Below are positions 52,215 through 62,251 of a DNA stretch of 64,000 bases, one piece after another; within the stretch, counting starts at the first letter, position 1; each line of letters opens with the position of its first letter. Under the pieces are notes generated by a model, which did not search any database, was not told the origin of the DNA, and saw only the letters and a list, made by a program, of their open reading frames with translations. Location: contig CAWHVG010000003.1 of NCBI GenBank assembly GCA_963832725.1, positions 1,240,001 to 1,304,000 of the forward strand, in the 5' to 3' direction. Position numbers and translations under genes: made by a program. The stretch is from JAEZBP01 sp963832725. Lineage in GTDB: Bacteria > Myxococcota_A > Polyangia > Polyangiales > Sandaracinaceae.

Positions 52215-53423
52215 TCAGACGCTCGCGCTGCGGGAGAGGCCGCGGTGGGCGACGAGGAAGAGCTCGTCGCCGATGCGGTGGGGCGCGCGAGCGGCGTCTT
52301 CCCGCACGCGGTGCGCGAGGGCGGCGCGCAGGCTCTCCGGCTCGCAGGCGCACGCCCAGAGGGCGTCGCGGTGGGGTGCGGCGGCGACGAAGGGCGAGCC
52401 GAGCTCCGGCGCGAGCACGGAGTGCAGCGTGGGCAGCAGCAGGCGGGCCCCGTCGAGGCCGTCGCCGCTGCGCGCGACCACCAGCGGTCCGTACGAGGTG
52501 TCCACCCGCGCGAAGCGAGCGTCCGGCGGATCGCGCGGCCAGGTTCTCCAACGCGACGGCGAGCGCGTCCGAGCGGATCGATCGCCCAGCGGGTGAGCTC
52601 GTCGGCGCGCACGTAGCGCGAGCGCCCCTCGTAGCCGAGGATGAGCGCGACGTGGAGCGCGCCGCCGAGGAGGGAGCGGATCGCGAGCCGACCCGCGCTC
52701 CCGTCCGGCAGCCGGTCCCGAAAGTCCGCCGGCACCAGCCGGGGCAGGAGCACCTCGCGCACCTCGTCCCAGGGCACCTCCGGCGACTCGCCCGGGATCA
52801 TGGTGACGAGCTTCGAAAGGGCGCGCTCCGCGGCGCGGTCGCCCTCCCCCTCCGTGGCCGTGAGCACGCGCGCGAGATCGAGCTCGACTCCGTCGCTCAG
52901 GACCACGTGCTGCTCGAAGTGCTCGCGCACCCGCACGTCCGAGCGCACCCGCGCCAGGAGCGCCACCAACACGCGCAGCGCGCGGCCGACACCGGCGCGT
53001 CCCGCCGCCTCGTCCTCGGCCCGGCCACCTCCTCGACGAGGACCGAGCGCGCGTCCGGTCCTTCCAGCGCGCTCTCGATGGCGCGGAAGGGATCGAAGAA
53101 GCCGTGCTCGCCGACGCGCACTCGATGCGCGCCCTCGCGCGAGGCGTGCGCGCCCGCCGAGAAGTGGTCGAGCAGCAAGCAGCCCAGGAGCGCGCCGGCA
53201 CCCTCGACGAAGCCCTCGTCCTCGTGCAGAGGCGGCTCCTCCTCGTGCTCGGCCCAGGCGTCGACGGCGGCGGCGAGGCGGCGGATTCCGTCGGCGCCGC
53301 GCGGGAACGGATGCGCGGGCGCGCCCGCGGTGCTGCCGAAGGAACGCGCGTGCAGCCGCCACCAGCGGCCCTCCCCTGCCCGGCCAGCGCGCCGATCCAT
53401 CCCGCGGCGTCGAGCTCCCTCAT
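52215..53423 (-). CDS. DUF1444-like protein, several indels
   Basis: ATG 53423 begins MRELDAAGWIGALAGQGRAAG; with about three frame joins it gives one protein of about 400 residues. Segments are PFPRGADGIRRLAAAVDAWA, VRVREHFEQHVVLSDGVELD, TMIPGESPEVPWDEV, then YGPLVVARSGDGLDGARLLL and LRAALAHRVREDAARAPHR near the C-terminus. The last block resembles DUF1444 proteins. Role unknown. As written, no single frame covers more than half. Confidence 0.5.
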   Translation of the reverse strand: MRELDAAGWIGALAGQGRAAGGGCTRVPSAAPRARPRIRSRAAPTESAASPPPSTPGPSTRRSRLCTRTRASSRVPARSWAACCSTTSRRARTPRARARIECASASTASSIPSAPSRARWKDRTRARSSSRRWPGRGRGGGTRRCRPRAARVGGAPGAGALGRAGARALRAARGPERRSRARSRARAHGHGGGGRPRRGARPFEARHHDPGRVAGGALGRGARGAPAPAGAGGLSGPAAGRERGSARDPLPPRRRAPRRAHPRLRGALALRARRRAHPLGDRSARTRSPSRWRTWPRDPPDARFARVDTSYGPLVVARSGDGLDGARLLLPTLHSVLAPELGSPFVAAAPHRDALWACACEPESLRAALAHRVREDAARAPHRIGDELFLVAHRGLSRSASV

Positions 53424-53523
53424 CCCGAGCCGCAGGCTGCCAGAGTTGGAGAACGAAAGCGATGGCGCTCGGTCCCCGCTCGGTGGCGCATCGTTGGCAT
53501 CGGACCTGCAAAGCGACACGGCC

Positions 53524-53637
53524 ATGGACACGCAGACTGTCGCTCGGGAGCACGAGGGCACCCTCACCACGGCCTTCTTCCTGGTGGTTCCGGCCATGCT
53601 GACGCTCACCTACTGGATCGCGACCTTCGCCGGCTGA
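53524..53637 (+). CDS. Possible 37-residue membrane peptide
   Basis: ATG 53524 to TGA 53635-53637; a charged N-terminus (MDTQTVAREHEGT) then one hydrophobic helix (LTTAFFLVVPAMLTLTYWIA). Aligned with nothing known. Size and composition resemble small respiratory-complex subunits; that is a guess. Confidence 0.4.
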   Translation: MDTQTVAREHEGTLTTAFFLVVPAMLTLTYWIATFAG

Positions 53638-53852
53638 TCGCCCGTTTCCGTCTCCCGGAGGACCTCCCGGAGGACGGAGTCACGACGCCTCGAGCGAGCG
53701 CCGACCGCGAACGTGCGCGCTCGGCTCGCGGCGCGATCGACCGGGCGCCGGCTCCGGAGCATCGAGAGCCCGCGCATCGGATGCGCCGCGCGCAAGAACT
53801 GCACGGATGGCAGCTCGTGCGGGTGGGAGCGGGACGCTACGCTCTCATTCCG

Positions 53853-54632
53853 ATGGGTGAACGTGCTCGGACGGGCGCTCGGGTGGCCGCGCTGGCGTGC
53901 GTGGTGGCGCTGGCGGGCGCCGTGTCCACGAGCGCGCAACCGGCGCCGGGGGCTGCGCTCGAGCCGACCGTCCGCACCGCGCATCGCGCCGACGGCGAGG
54001 CCTACGACCTCTACCGCTGGTCGCTCCCGCTCGGCCGGACCGAGATCCGGGTCGTCGACGCGAACATGGGTCGCGACTTCACGCGATGGGTGCGCGAAGG
54101 CGCGTCGCTGGTCGTCAACGGCGGCTTCTATGGCACCGACCGCGCGCCGGAGGGGTTGGTGGTGGCGCGCCACCGTGCGCTGAGCGCGTTCATGGCCCGT
54201 ATCGGCGGCGGCGTGATCGCCGTCTCGGACGACGACCACGCGGCCCTCTACGACGCCGAGGCCGACCCCTTGGTCTTGCCCTCGCATCCCGCGTTCGCGA
54301 TCCAGTGCCGGCCCCGCCTGGTGGTCGACGGCGCGAACAACATCCGCCGTCGCACGCCGCCGACCGCGGCCCGCACGGCGCTCTGCATTCGCGACCAGGG
54401 CCGGAAGCTCGACGTCTACATGGCGCGCCGCGACGGCGCACGAGGGCGCGCCGGGCCGAGCCTCCACGCCTTCGCGGGCGAGCTCGTCGACGAAGGCTGC
54501 GACCAGGCGCTCAACCTCGACGGCGGTCCCTCCACCGGCGCCGCGTGGCGCGCCGAGCACGGCGTCGAGTCCCGCCCGGCCCGCCGCGGCGTGCGGCACG
54601 CCATCGTCTTCCGGCTGCGCCGAGCGCACTGA
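53853..54632 (+). CDS. Exported phosphodiester glycosidase family protein
   Basis: A 259-residue protein with an N-terminal signal peptide (RVAALACVVALAGAVSTSA). The NAGPA/phosphodiester glycosidase fold is shown by VVNGGFYG, LVVDGANNIRRRTPPTAAR and the motif NLDGGPSTG (usually NLDGGGS) before the C-terminal strand. The family removes GlcNAc from phosphate diesters or related exopolysaccharide links. It lies antisense to the extended frame of the kinase downstream, and its own motifs favour this strand. Confidence 0.75.
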   Translation: MGERARTGARVAALACVVALAGAVSTSAQPAPGAALEPTVRTAHRADGEAYDLYRWSLPLGRTEIRVVDANMGRDFTRWVREGASLVVNGGFYGTDRAPEGLVVARHRALSAFMARIGGGVIAVSDDDHAALYDAEADPLVLPSHPAFAIQCRPRLVVDGANNIRRRTPPTAARTALCIRDQGRKLDVYMARRDGARGRAGPSLHAFAGELVDEGCDQALNLDGGPSTGAAWRAEHGVESRPARRGVRHAIVFRLRRAH

Positions 54633-54850
54633 AGCCGGCCCGTCGAGCGCGGCAGAGCGGGTCGCCTCGTCTCCAGCTCGCGCGGAGCCGCGGCGGGCGG
54701 GCCGAGATCGTCGAGGCGGCCGACGGCGCGTCGGGCCGTCGGGTCCGAGCGAGCAAGGGTGGAAGCGCGGCAGGTCGGCTCGCGGAGGGCAGTCCGCCCG
54801 TGAACCACGCCTGCGCTGGAGCGCGCCCCGGGTCCAGGACCGATCGATGC

Positions 54851-55943
54851 TCAGCCGAGCAGGAACGAGTCCGGATTCGAGCGGCGTGGCGCCGATGGGG
54901 CCGCCGGCAGACGCGGCGGCCCCGGCGAACGCGGCGAGCTCCTGGGCCAGCAAATCGGCCAGCGCCTGCGGCGCCGCGGGCTCGCGGACCGCCTCGGTCG
55001 CCAGAAAGAGCCCGACCAGCAAGGCGACGTCGCGCGGGCCGACGTCCGGGTCGACCTCGGCGAGGAGGGCGTCGAGGTGCGCCACCGCGCTGGCGGCGGT
55101 CAGGATCCTGTCGTCGGGGTCGGAGGCGAGGATCTCGCGCAGGAAGGCCTCCACGGGCTCGGTGACGCCCCGGTTGTGGGCGCGGGCCGGCGAGACCTCG
55201 CAGCGCGCGACGGCGCGGACGGTGTCGGCGTCGGTCTCGCCGACGAAGAGGCGGCGCCCGGAGAGCATCTCCCAGAGGACGATGCCCACGGCGAAGAGAT
55301 CGATCTGATGGGTGGTGGGCTCCTGGCGGATGATCTCCGGCGCGAGGTAGCCGAGCTTGCCGCCCAGCATGCCGTCGCCGAGCTGCGTCTCGTGGACGTT
55401 CGCGTCGGCGAGGCCGAAGTCGGCCAGCTTCACGTCGCCGGCGCGGCTCAGGAGCAGATTGTGGGGCGAGACGTCGCGGTGGATGATCCCGAGCGCCTTC
55501 CCCTCGCGGTCGGTCGCCGTGTGGGCGTAGTCGAGCGCCTTGGCGAGCTCGCGCGCGATGTAGAGCGCGGTCGCCACGGGCATCGGCGCGCGGCGGGCCT
55601 GGGCGCGATCGAGGAGCTGCTTCAGCGAGGCGCCGTCGACGAGCTCCATGATCATGATGAAGGTGCCGCCGACGTCGCGGGCGTCGTACACGCGGACGAT
55701 GTTCGGGTGACGCAGGGCCATCCCGAGCCGCGCCTCGTCCTCGAACATCGAGTGGTAGATCTCCTGCGCCGCCAGCTTGGGCAGGACCCGCTTGATGGCG
55801 ACCGGGTGACGCTCGCCGTCCTCGAAGACCGCGTCGGCACGCCAGACCTCCGCCATGCCGCCCGCCGCCAAGCGAGCGCGAGGCTCGTACCGGGTGGGCG
55901 CGCGACGCAGGCGCGTCGAGAGCTTGGAGCGACTCGCCTTCAT
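54851..55943 (-). CDS. Eukaryotic-like serine/threonine protein kinase
   Basis: ATG 55943 starts MKASRSKLSTRLRRA; the kinase domain (residues 18-290) is complete: LAAGGMAEVWRA, VAIKRVLP with the ATP Lys, the alphaC Glu in EDEARLG, HRDVSPHNLLLS, DFGLAD, and LGYLAPEI. A helical tail follows. The open frame runs on to 53610 but antisense to the glycosidase gene, so it should end earlier; in the next frame SNPDSFLLG and a stop lie at 54851. That end is a guess needing one indel. Confidence 0.75.
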
Positions 55944-56052
55944 CGCGAGGCAGCGTGTCCAAAGCCGGCGTGCGCGTCAACGGGGACGCATCGCGGGTCG
56001 AAAAACCGGCGCGACGAGGGACCGGCACGACGATCGCGGGCGCATCCGAGCT

Positions 56053-56425
56053 CGCCCGCCGTCCGCGCAGTGCTCCTCCACCTCCCATGCAGTGCTCGGC
56101 CACCTCCCATGCAGTGCTCGCCCACCTCCCATGCAGTGCTCCTCCACCTTCCATGCAGTGCTCGGCCACCCTCCGTGCAGTGCTCGGCCACCTCCCATGC
56201 AGTGCTCGGCCACCTTCCATGCAGTGCTCGGCCACCTCCCATGCAGTGCTCGGCCACCTTCCATGCAGTGCTCGGCCACCTTCCATGCAGTGCTCGGCCA
56301 CCTTCCATGCAGTGCTCGGCCACCTTCCATGCAGTGCTCGGCCACGTTCCATGCAGTGCTCGGCCACCTTCCATGCAGTGCTCGGCCACCTTCCATGCAG
56401 TGCTCGGCCACCGTCCGCGCGGTGC
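56053..56425. repeat. 22-bp tandem array, 17 units
   Basis: Core CATGCAGTGCTCGGCCACC with three more bases, head to tail, without spacers. The first and last units share a GTCCGCGC(A/G)GTGCTC variant, so the two edges mirror each other. The array begins right after the methyltransferase stop codon and lies in the 5' region of the kinase gene. A period not divisible by three keeps all frames open and creates false ORFs. Confidence 0.92.
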
Positions 56426-58422
56426 TCAGCCGAGCAGCGGCCCGACGGCGCGCTCGCATTCCTCGATGGCGCGCGCGAGGTGGACCGCGCCGGCGAGCCG
56501 GTGATGGCCGATGTCGACGGTCGCGGCGTCCTCCTCGGGCGCATCCTCCTCGGGCGCGTCGGCGGCGGGCTCGAAGGCCGAGGCCAGCGCCTCACCGGCC
56601 GCGACCACCCGCGCGAACGCGCCGGCGTCGGGAGGAGGCGGCACGCGCGGGTAGTCCGCGCGCAGGGCAGGATCGAAGCGCCGCCGGTAGCTCGGCGCCG
56701 CGAGCACGGCGAGCACGTACTGCGCGAGCTCGAGCGCGCTCGGCGAGCGCGGGCAGGCGCGAGGCCCACGCGGCGACGCGCGGCCTCGTCGAGGTTCGGG
56801 CTTCCGTCCGGCCCACGGGTCGGGAAGGCGCGCGTCCGGCACGACGAGCGGGCGCTCAGAAAGCAGTTGTCCACCATCGCGCGGACGGCCCCGAAGTGGG
56901 TCCAGGGGCGCTCGCCGCGGTCCTTGCGCACGGTGGCGATCGCCAGCTCCGAGCGCTGCATCGCCGCCGCGAGATCCGGCCGCGCGCGATGACAGAGCCT
57001 CGGGATGGCGGCGACCCAACGGACGTCCAGCGGCCGGTAGGCGATGGGGACGACGTGCCCGCGCGCCTCGGGATCGGCCTCGAGCACGGCGCGAACCGAA
57101 GCGCGGGCCCGCGCGGGGTCGTAGTGCGCGCTGGCCACGTCGGCGCGGCCGGGAAAGGGGCCCGGCTCTCCGGCGGCGAACGCCCGCAGCCTCTCCATCA
57201 GCCGCGCGCGGTCGGCGTCGACGCAGAACGCGTCGCGGTTGCTCTGGAGGCCCTCGCGGTGGAAGGGCATCAGCGACGGCAACGCCGGCCAGCGCGCGTA
57301 GGCGGCGTCCACCGGAGGCGCGGGAATCCAGCGCGGGCCGACCGCTTCCTGCGCGAGGGAGTCGAGGTGCTCGGCCCGGTCGAGGGCGGCCAGCTTCTCG
57401 GCGCGACGGCCCCTCAGCGCACCGTAGGTCACCCGACCTTCACTTCGCTCGTCGTGGCCAGGCGGGCGAACGGCCAGGGTCACGGCCACCGAGGGCCGCA
57501 CGCCGAAGACGTTCTCGTCGACCTCCCCGCCCCGCGCGATCAGCGCCGAGCCGCCGAGGTGCAGCACGGCGACGCGGCCGAACCAGCGGCGGAGCGCCGC
57601 GCGCATCCCTCGGTGCACCGGTCCGTCGAGGAAGGACGCGTTGGTCACGAGCGCCACCACCGCGCCCTCCGGCGCGCGCCGCGCCAGCTCGCTCGACCAG
57701 CGCCAGAAGCGCACGTAGGCGTCGGAGAGCACGCCGATCTTCTTCTCCCGGAGCGGCTCCCCGCCGGCGTCACGGCGAAAGTCGGCGAGGAGGCCTTCGA
57801 GCAAGGGGCTGCCCCGGTTCTCGCTCCGACCTGCCCAGGGCGGGTTGCCGAGGATGGCCAGCGTGGGGTGCTCGGTGTCGAGCGCGTCGAGCGACGCGAG
57901 GGTGTCGGCGACCCGGAGCGAGAGCGGCCAGCCGCGCGCATCGGCCAGCGGCTCGACCAGCGCGTGCGCGCGAGCGATGGCCCGCCGGTCGAGGTCGAGC
58001 CCGAGCGTCATCCCGGGCGCGCCCTCGCCGCGCGCCTCGGCGAGCGACGCCGCCAGAAAGGCGCCGGGACCGCACGCGGGATCGACGATGGCCACCTTCG
58101 GATCGGCGAGCCCGTCACGGCCGATCTCCCGCAGCGCCGCGTCGACCGAGCGGGCCACGAAGCGCGCGAGCACCGCGGGCGTGTGCACGACGCCGTGACG
58201 TTTGCGCCGAGCGCCGTCGACCTCCGCATCCCGCTCGAGCGAGGCCGCGTCGATGCGCGCGTCGAGGTCGGCGAAGCGCTTCCCGGCCTCCGGGCGTGCG
58301 AGGTCGAGCCCGAGCTGACGCTCGTCGGAGCTCAACGGAGCCGGCCCCGTTGCAGCGCGAGCGCCGCCATACCGGGGCCGAGACCGAACGACACGCCCGT
58401 CACGTACGACAGCGCGCGCCAC
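56426..58422 (-). CDS. Orphan N6-adenine DNA methyltransferase, C-terminal indels
   Basis: About 660 residues from GTG 58422 (a TTG near 58332 is an alternative). Motifs: RKRHGVVHTPAVLARFVARS, SAM-binding VDPACGPGAFLAASLAE and catalytic NPPW in LGNPPWAGRSENRG. A specificity-like C-terminal half follows. Near 56850 the frame shifts; corrected segments are SERPLVVPDARLP, SPNLDEAARR and QYVLAVLAAPSYRRRFDP, resembling type ISP/IIG recognition domains. No endonuclease motif or restriction gene was seen. It ends at the edge of the 22-bp array. Confidence 0.75.
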
Positions 58423-58540
58423 GACGAGGCCGCGACTCCGAGCTCGCTCATCGCCCGCGCTCCGTCGCGCAGAGGCCGACCCTCGGGCCGCGCCGCGACG
58501 TGCGCGAACGAGCGCGGACCGACGAACGGCGCGAGCTCGC

Positions 58541-59767
58541 TCATCGGCCGGGCTCCGCCATGCGGCGACCGGGTCGGACCAAGACGCGCCGCGGCCGGCC
58601 TGCCTGGGCGAGGACGTGCGCCGCCGGATCGGTGACGCCCTCGCCTTCGAAGAGGAGCACGCCCGGGGCGAGGCCTGCCTCGAGACGACCGACCAGGTGA
58701 TCGACGCCGAGCGCGCGCGCGCCGAAGCTCGTGGCCATCGACAAGAGCACGACCGGCGGCACGCTCGGGAAGCGCGCGCGCAGCGCCGCGGCCTCTTCCA
58801 GCACGTCGAGGCTGGGCGCCGAGGCCAGCGAGTCGGTCCCCAGCCCGGGCTCGAGGCCGGCCGCCAACACGTCGAGCAGCGGGGGCAGCTTCACCTCCAC
58901 GTGCAGCGCGCTCCGCGGGCAGAGGACGGCCCGCACCCCCGCCTCCGCCAGCGCGCGCAGCTCGGCGGGGCGCGCGTCGGTCAGGTGCGTGGCCATCAGC
59001 GATGGGCCCAGCACGCCGAGCGCGCGGGCCTGCTCCACCGGAGCGCGGCCCGGCGGCGACCAGTCGGCCGGATCGGCGCCGCGCTCCTCCAGCCAGCGCG
59101 CGAAGGGCCCGCTCCCGTCCGCCAAGTACGCCCGCTCGGCCGCCGTCCAGGCCAGCGGCAGAGGCAGCGGCGCGGCGCCTTGGAAGAGATCCGCCAGCGC
59201 GTTCGGGTGCAGGCCGATCAGGCTGTGCGGCGCCAGCGAGAGATCGAGGTTGGCCGGGAGCGCGAGCCGCTCCTGCGCCTCCTCGGCCATGGCGCGCATG
59301 ACGGTGGCCGTCTCCCGCCGCAATCCCGCCACCTCGTGGAAGACCCGGGCGACGAGCGGCGCGCTGCCCAGACACTCGATCGCCGCCAAGCTCGCCGTCA
59401 CCTCCGAGACGGCCGCGGTGCCCGTCCGGATCAGCTCCGAGACGGCCCCGTCGATGGCCTCCGCGTCGAGCTCCGGCGCGGCCCGCTCGCGCGCCTGAGT
59501 CAGCGCGCTCAGGAAGGGGATGGCGCCGCGCCCTCCGCTCACCCGGCCGCGCAGCGCGCTCAGCTCGAGGCTCACCCGCGCGTTGACCAGGCCGGGGGTG
59601 AGGACGCCCTCGTGATGCTCCCACGCCGTCTCGGGGAAGCGGGCTCGGAGCGCGGCGCCCTCTCCGACGGCGAGGAGGGTGTCGTCCTCGCCGACCACGA
59701 GCGCGCCCTCGGCCACCGCCTCACCGGCGCCGGGCCAGAGCCACCGAGCCTGGATACCGCGCGTCAT
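58541..59767 (-). CDS. Amidohydrolase-fold protein lacking the HxH motif
   Basis: A 408-residue protein from ATG 59767. The family frame is clear: EGVLTPGLVNARVSLELS, VSEVTASLAAIECLG, LAPHSLIGLHPN, ATHLTD and GTDSLASAPSLDVL near the expected third and fourth His/Asp ligands. However the usual NAHTHLEL is NARVSLEL, so both His of the first metal pair are Arg and Ser (about residues 58-62). The other ligands remain. It may be non-hydrolytic or use a single metal. Alternative: annotation of a true variant subfamily. Confidence 0.7.
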   Translation of the reverse strand: MTRGIQARWLWPGAGEAVAEGALVVGEDDTLLAVGEGAALRARFPETAWEHHEGVLTPGLVNARVSLELSALRGRVSGGRGAIPFLSALTQARERAAPELDAEAIDGAVSELIRTGTAAVSEVTASLAAIECLGSAPLVARVFHEVAGLRRETATVMRAMAEEAQERLALPANLDLSLAPHSLIGLHPNALADLFQGAAPLPLPLAWTAAERAYLADGSGPFARWLEERGADPADWSPPGRAPVEQARALGVLGPSLMATHLTDARPAELRALAEAGVRAVLCPRSALHVEVKLPPLLDVLAAGLEPGLGTDSLASAPSLDVLEEAAALRARFPSVPPVVLLSMATSFGARALGVDHLVGRLEAGLAPGVLLFEGEGVTDPAAHVLAQAGRPRRVLVRPGRRMAEPGR

Positions 59768-59861
59768 CCCGGCGAGGCTTTTGGCATCGCCGCGCGGGCC
59801 GCGCCACTCCCTCGCGGGGTGTCGTCTCGGGCCCGTCGGCCCCATACTCCGAGCGAGAGCC

Positions 59862-60326
59862 ATGACCGCGACGCGAGTCCACTTCGAGCCCGGCGCCGCT
59901 CCCGCGCGGCCGGTCGTCCTCTACGACGGCCGCTGCCGCTTCTGCATCGGGCAGATGAAGAACCTGCTGCGCTTCGCGCGTCGCGACGCGCTCGAGCCCA
60001 CCAGCTTTCAGGACGAGGGCGTCCTCGAGCGCTTCCCCGGCGTCACCTACGACGAGTGCATGGAGGCGATGCACGTCGTGATGCCGGACGGCCGGATCTT
60101 CCGCGGCATGGAGGCGGCCGTGCGGGCCGTGCTGACCCGACCGCTGCTCGGCTTGCCGGCGTGGCTCTACTACGTGCCGGGCATCCGCCAGCTCATGGAC
60201 GCGATCTATCGCTGGATCGCCGAGCGGCGCTACGCGATCGCGGGACGGCAGCTCGCCGAAGAGGGCTGCGACGGGGGCACCTGCGCCGTCCACTTCGGCC
60301 CGCGCGACGGCTCCGCCCACCCGTAG
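59862..60326 (+). CDS. DCC family thiol-disulfide oxidoreductase-like protein (DUF393)
   Basis: A 154-residue protein from ATG 59862. VVLYDGRCRFCIGQM is the YDGxCxxC motif that names the DCC family (thioredoxin-like), with later TSFQDEGVLERFPG, MHVVMPDGRIFRGMEAAVRA and a hydrophobic segment LLGLPAWLYYVPGI. The two Cys suggest redox or metal handling. An upstream frame extension overlaps the amidohydrolase start and was rejected. Confidence 0.8.
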   Translation: MTATRVHFEPGAAPARPVVLYDGRCRFCIGQMKNLLRFARRDALEPTSFQDEGVLERFPGVTYDECMEAMHVVMPDGRIFRGMEAAVRAVLTRPLLGLPAWLYYVPGIRQLMDAIYRWIAERRYAIAGRQLAEEGCDGGTCAVHFGPRDGSAHP

Positions 60327-60527
60327 CGTTCTGCCCTCGATCCCGAAGCGACACTCCCACGCCGCCGGAGGCGCGGGCAGCCAGCTCGGCGCGCTGATCG
60401 CATCGGGTCCCATTCGGGCGCTCGTCGTCGCCGAGACGGGTCCGACCGCGGGAGACGGCGCGCCGCACCCTTCGCGGAGGCGCGGGCTGCACACCGAACC
60501 GGTCGGTCGGGGCGCTCCCGGCGTGAC

Positions 60528-61736
60528 ATGCTCCCGCCCGTGCTCGTCCCCTCCGCGCGGCTCACAGCGCTCGCCGCCTTCTTGGAAGGCGTGCGGGACA
60601 TCGTCGATGCGCGGGTGCTCGAGCCCTCACCGCCGTCGTGGTGCGAGGAGCGAGGCTGGAGCGCGTTCTTGCTGGGCTTGGACGACGACGCGTTGAGCGC
60701 GATCGAGCACGGCCGGATCGCGCAGGGCCTCTCGGCGCACCCGGACGCGCCGGCGTCGCTGCGAGCCGTGGCCGCCGAAGCGCTCGCGCTCACCGGCGTA
60801 CCGCGAGCCGACGCCTCGAGCGCGCCCTCGAACCTCCGCCGCGCCAACGAGCGCAAGCGCGTGCAGGTGGCGGCGCTGGCCGAGATCGTCCGGCGCTGGG
60901 CACCGGCCGCGAGGCGCATCGTGGACCTCGGCGCCGGCCACGGGCACCTCACGCGCGAGCTGGCCGTCGCGCTCGGCCGCGAGGCGCTGGGCGTGGAGCG
61001 GCGGCCGCACGTGGTCGAGAACGCACGGCGGCTGACCGAGGCGCCCACCGTCCGCTTCGTGGTGGCCGACGCGCTGGACCTCGAGCCGCTCGCGCTCGGC
61101 GCGGACGATCTCCTCGTCGGGCTCCACGCCTGCGGCGCGCTGGGCGACGGGCTGGTGCAGGCGGCGGCCGAGCGCGGCTCCGGCGTCCTCTTGGTCTCGT
61201 GCTGTCCGCAGAAGATCGCCGCGCCCGCCCGGGGCGCCGTCTCTCGGACGGGGCGGGCGCTCGGGCTGACGTTGCGGCGCGAGCACCTCGGGCTGGCCAA
61301 CCTCGCCACGCGGGCCGACGGCGCCGCCGAGAGCGAGGGGGTGAGCGAGAGGCGGCGCACCCGCCGGGCGCTCCTCGGCCTGCTCCGCGAAGCGGGCGTC
61401 GAGCTGGCGCCCGGCGACGAGGCCCGGGGGCTGAACCGGCGGCTCTTCCGCATGCCACTCTCGGTGGTGGCCGAGCGCGGGTTCCGAGCCCGCGGGCTGC
61501 CATCGCCCTCCGCCGCGGCCATCGCACGCGCCGAAGCGCACGCCGCCGAGGAGCACGCCTCGGTCCGCCGCTTGGCGCTGCCGCGCACGATGCTGGCTCG
61601 CGCGCTGGAGCTCGCGCTCGTGCTCGACCGAGCCACGCTGCTGGAGGAAGCCGGGGGGCCGCCTCCCGCCGTCGTCGAGGCCTTCGACCCGCGCGCCAGC
61701 CCGCGCAACCTGGCCATCGTCCGCGCGCCCTCGTGA
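60528..61736 (+). CDS. METTL25/RRNAD1-like SAM-dependent methyltransferase
   Basis: A 402-residue protein. Residues about 105-115 read RRANERKRVQ; the SAM motif is RRIVDLGAGHGHLTRELAVA; later LLVGLHACGALGDGLVQAA and VSCCPQKI are typical of METTL25-like proteins (LH.CG.L). The GLHACGALGD and SCCPQ segments lie near the cofactor site. Substrate in bacteria is unknown. Strong conservation of these motifs supports a working enzyme. Confidence 0.75.
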   Translation: MLPPVLVPSARLTALAAFLEGVRDIVDARVLEPSPPSWCEERGWSAFLLGLDDDALSAIEHGRIAQGLSAHPDAPASLRAVAAEALALTGVPRADASSAPSNLRRANERKRVQVAALAEIVRRWAPAARRIVDLGAGHGHLTRELAVALGREALGVERRPHVVENARRLTEAPTVRFVVADALDLEPLALGADDLLVGLHACGALGDGLVQAAAERGSGVLLVSCCPQKIAAPARGAVSRTGRALGLTLRREHLGLANLATRADGAAESEGVSERRRTRRALLGLLREAGVELAPGDEARGLNRRLFRMPLSVVAERGFRARGLPSPSAAAIARAEAHAAEEHASVRRLALPRTMLARALELALVLDRATLLEEAGGPPPAVVEAFDPRASPRNLAIVRAPS

Positions 61737-61766
61737 CCTTCGCGCGAGGCGCGGCGTCGGGGCGCG

Positions 61767-62045
61767 TCAGGGCATGGGCGACACGTCCCCGATCACGAGG
61801 GTGCGCGCGCCCAAGAGCCCGACGAGGTAAGCGAGCGCCGAGAGCGGACCGATCGAGGCCGCCAACCCGAGCGCCATCGCCAGCACGAGGAAACCGGCCG
61901 GATAGGTGACGCGGGCGAGCCCCGGTCGTCCTCCCATCAGCCAGCGCATGCGTAGCCTGGCGATGGGAAGCTGTACGAAGGCCGACGCGCCGCCGAGGGC
62001 GATGCCGATCGCGACCAACTCCGAGAGCGACACGTGCGCACCCAT
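61767..62045 (-). CDS. Small membrane protein
   Basis: A 92-residue protein from ATG 62045 with three hydrophobic helices (LVAIGIALGGASAFVQLPI, VTYPAGFLVLAMALGLAAS, LSALAYLVGLLGARTLVIG). Convergent with the METTL25-like gene and divergent from the UPF0182 gene. No family recognised. Confidence 0.55.
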   Translation of the reverse strand: MGAHVSLSELVAIGIALGGASAFVQLPIARLRMRWLMGGRPGLARVTYPAGFLVLAMALGLAASIGPLSALAYLVGLLGARTLVIGDVSPMP

Positions 62046-62251
62046 CGTCGACTTCCTCCAGCACCCCCCACGGGGTCGAGGTAGACCCGCGCTCGCGCGC
62101 ACGAAGAACGGCGCCACGCCCCACCCGAGACCCCTCTGCAGGTCGACCGGCGAGGCGCGCGGTCACGACGCGCTCAGCCGCCCGCACCGGCTCCCCGGGT
62201 TGAGAACCATGGTGCATGGCGCCAGGATGCGGGCCGGGCTGGGACATCCGC

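Noticed and set aside
53610..54632. Extension of the kinase frame to 53610
   Set aside because: It runs antisense to a glycosidase with real motifs (NLDGGPSTG); the kinase more likely ends earlier.
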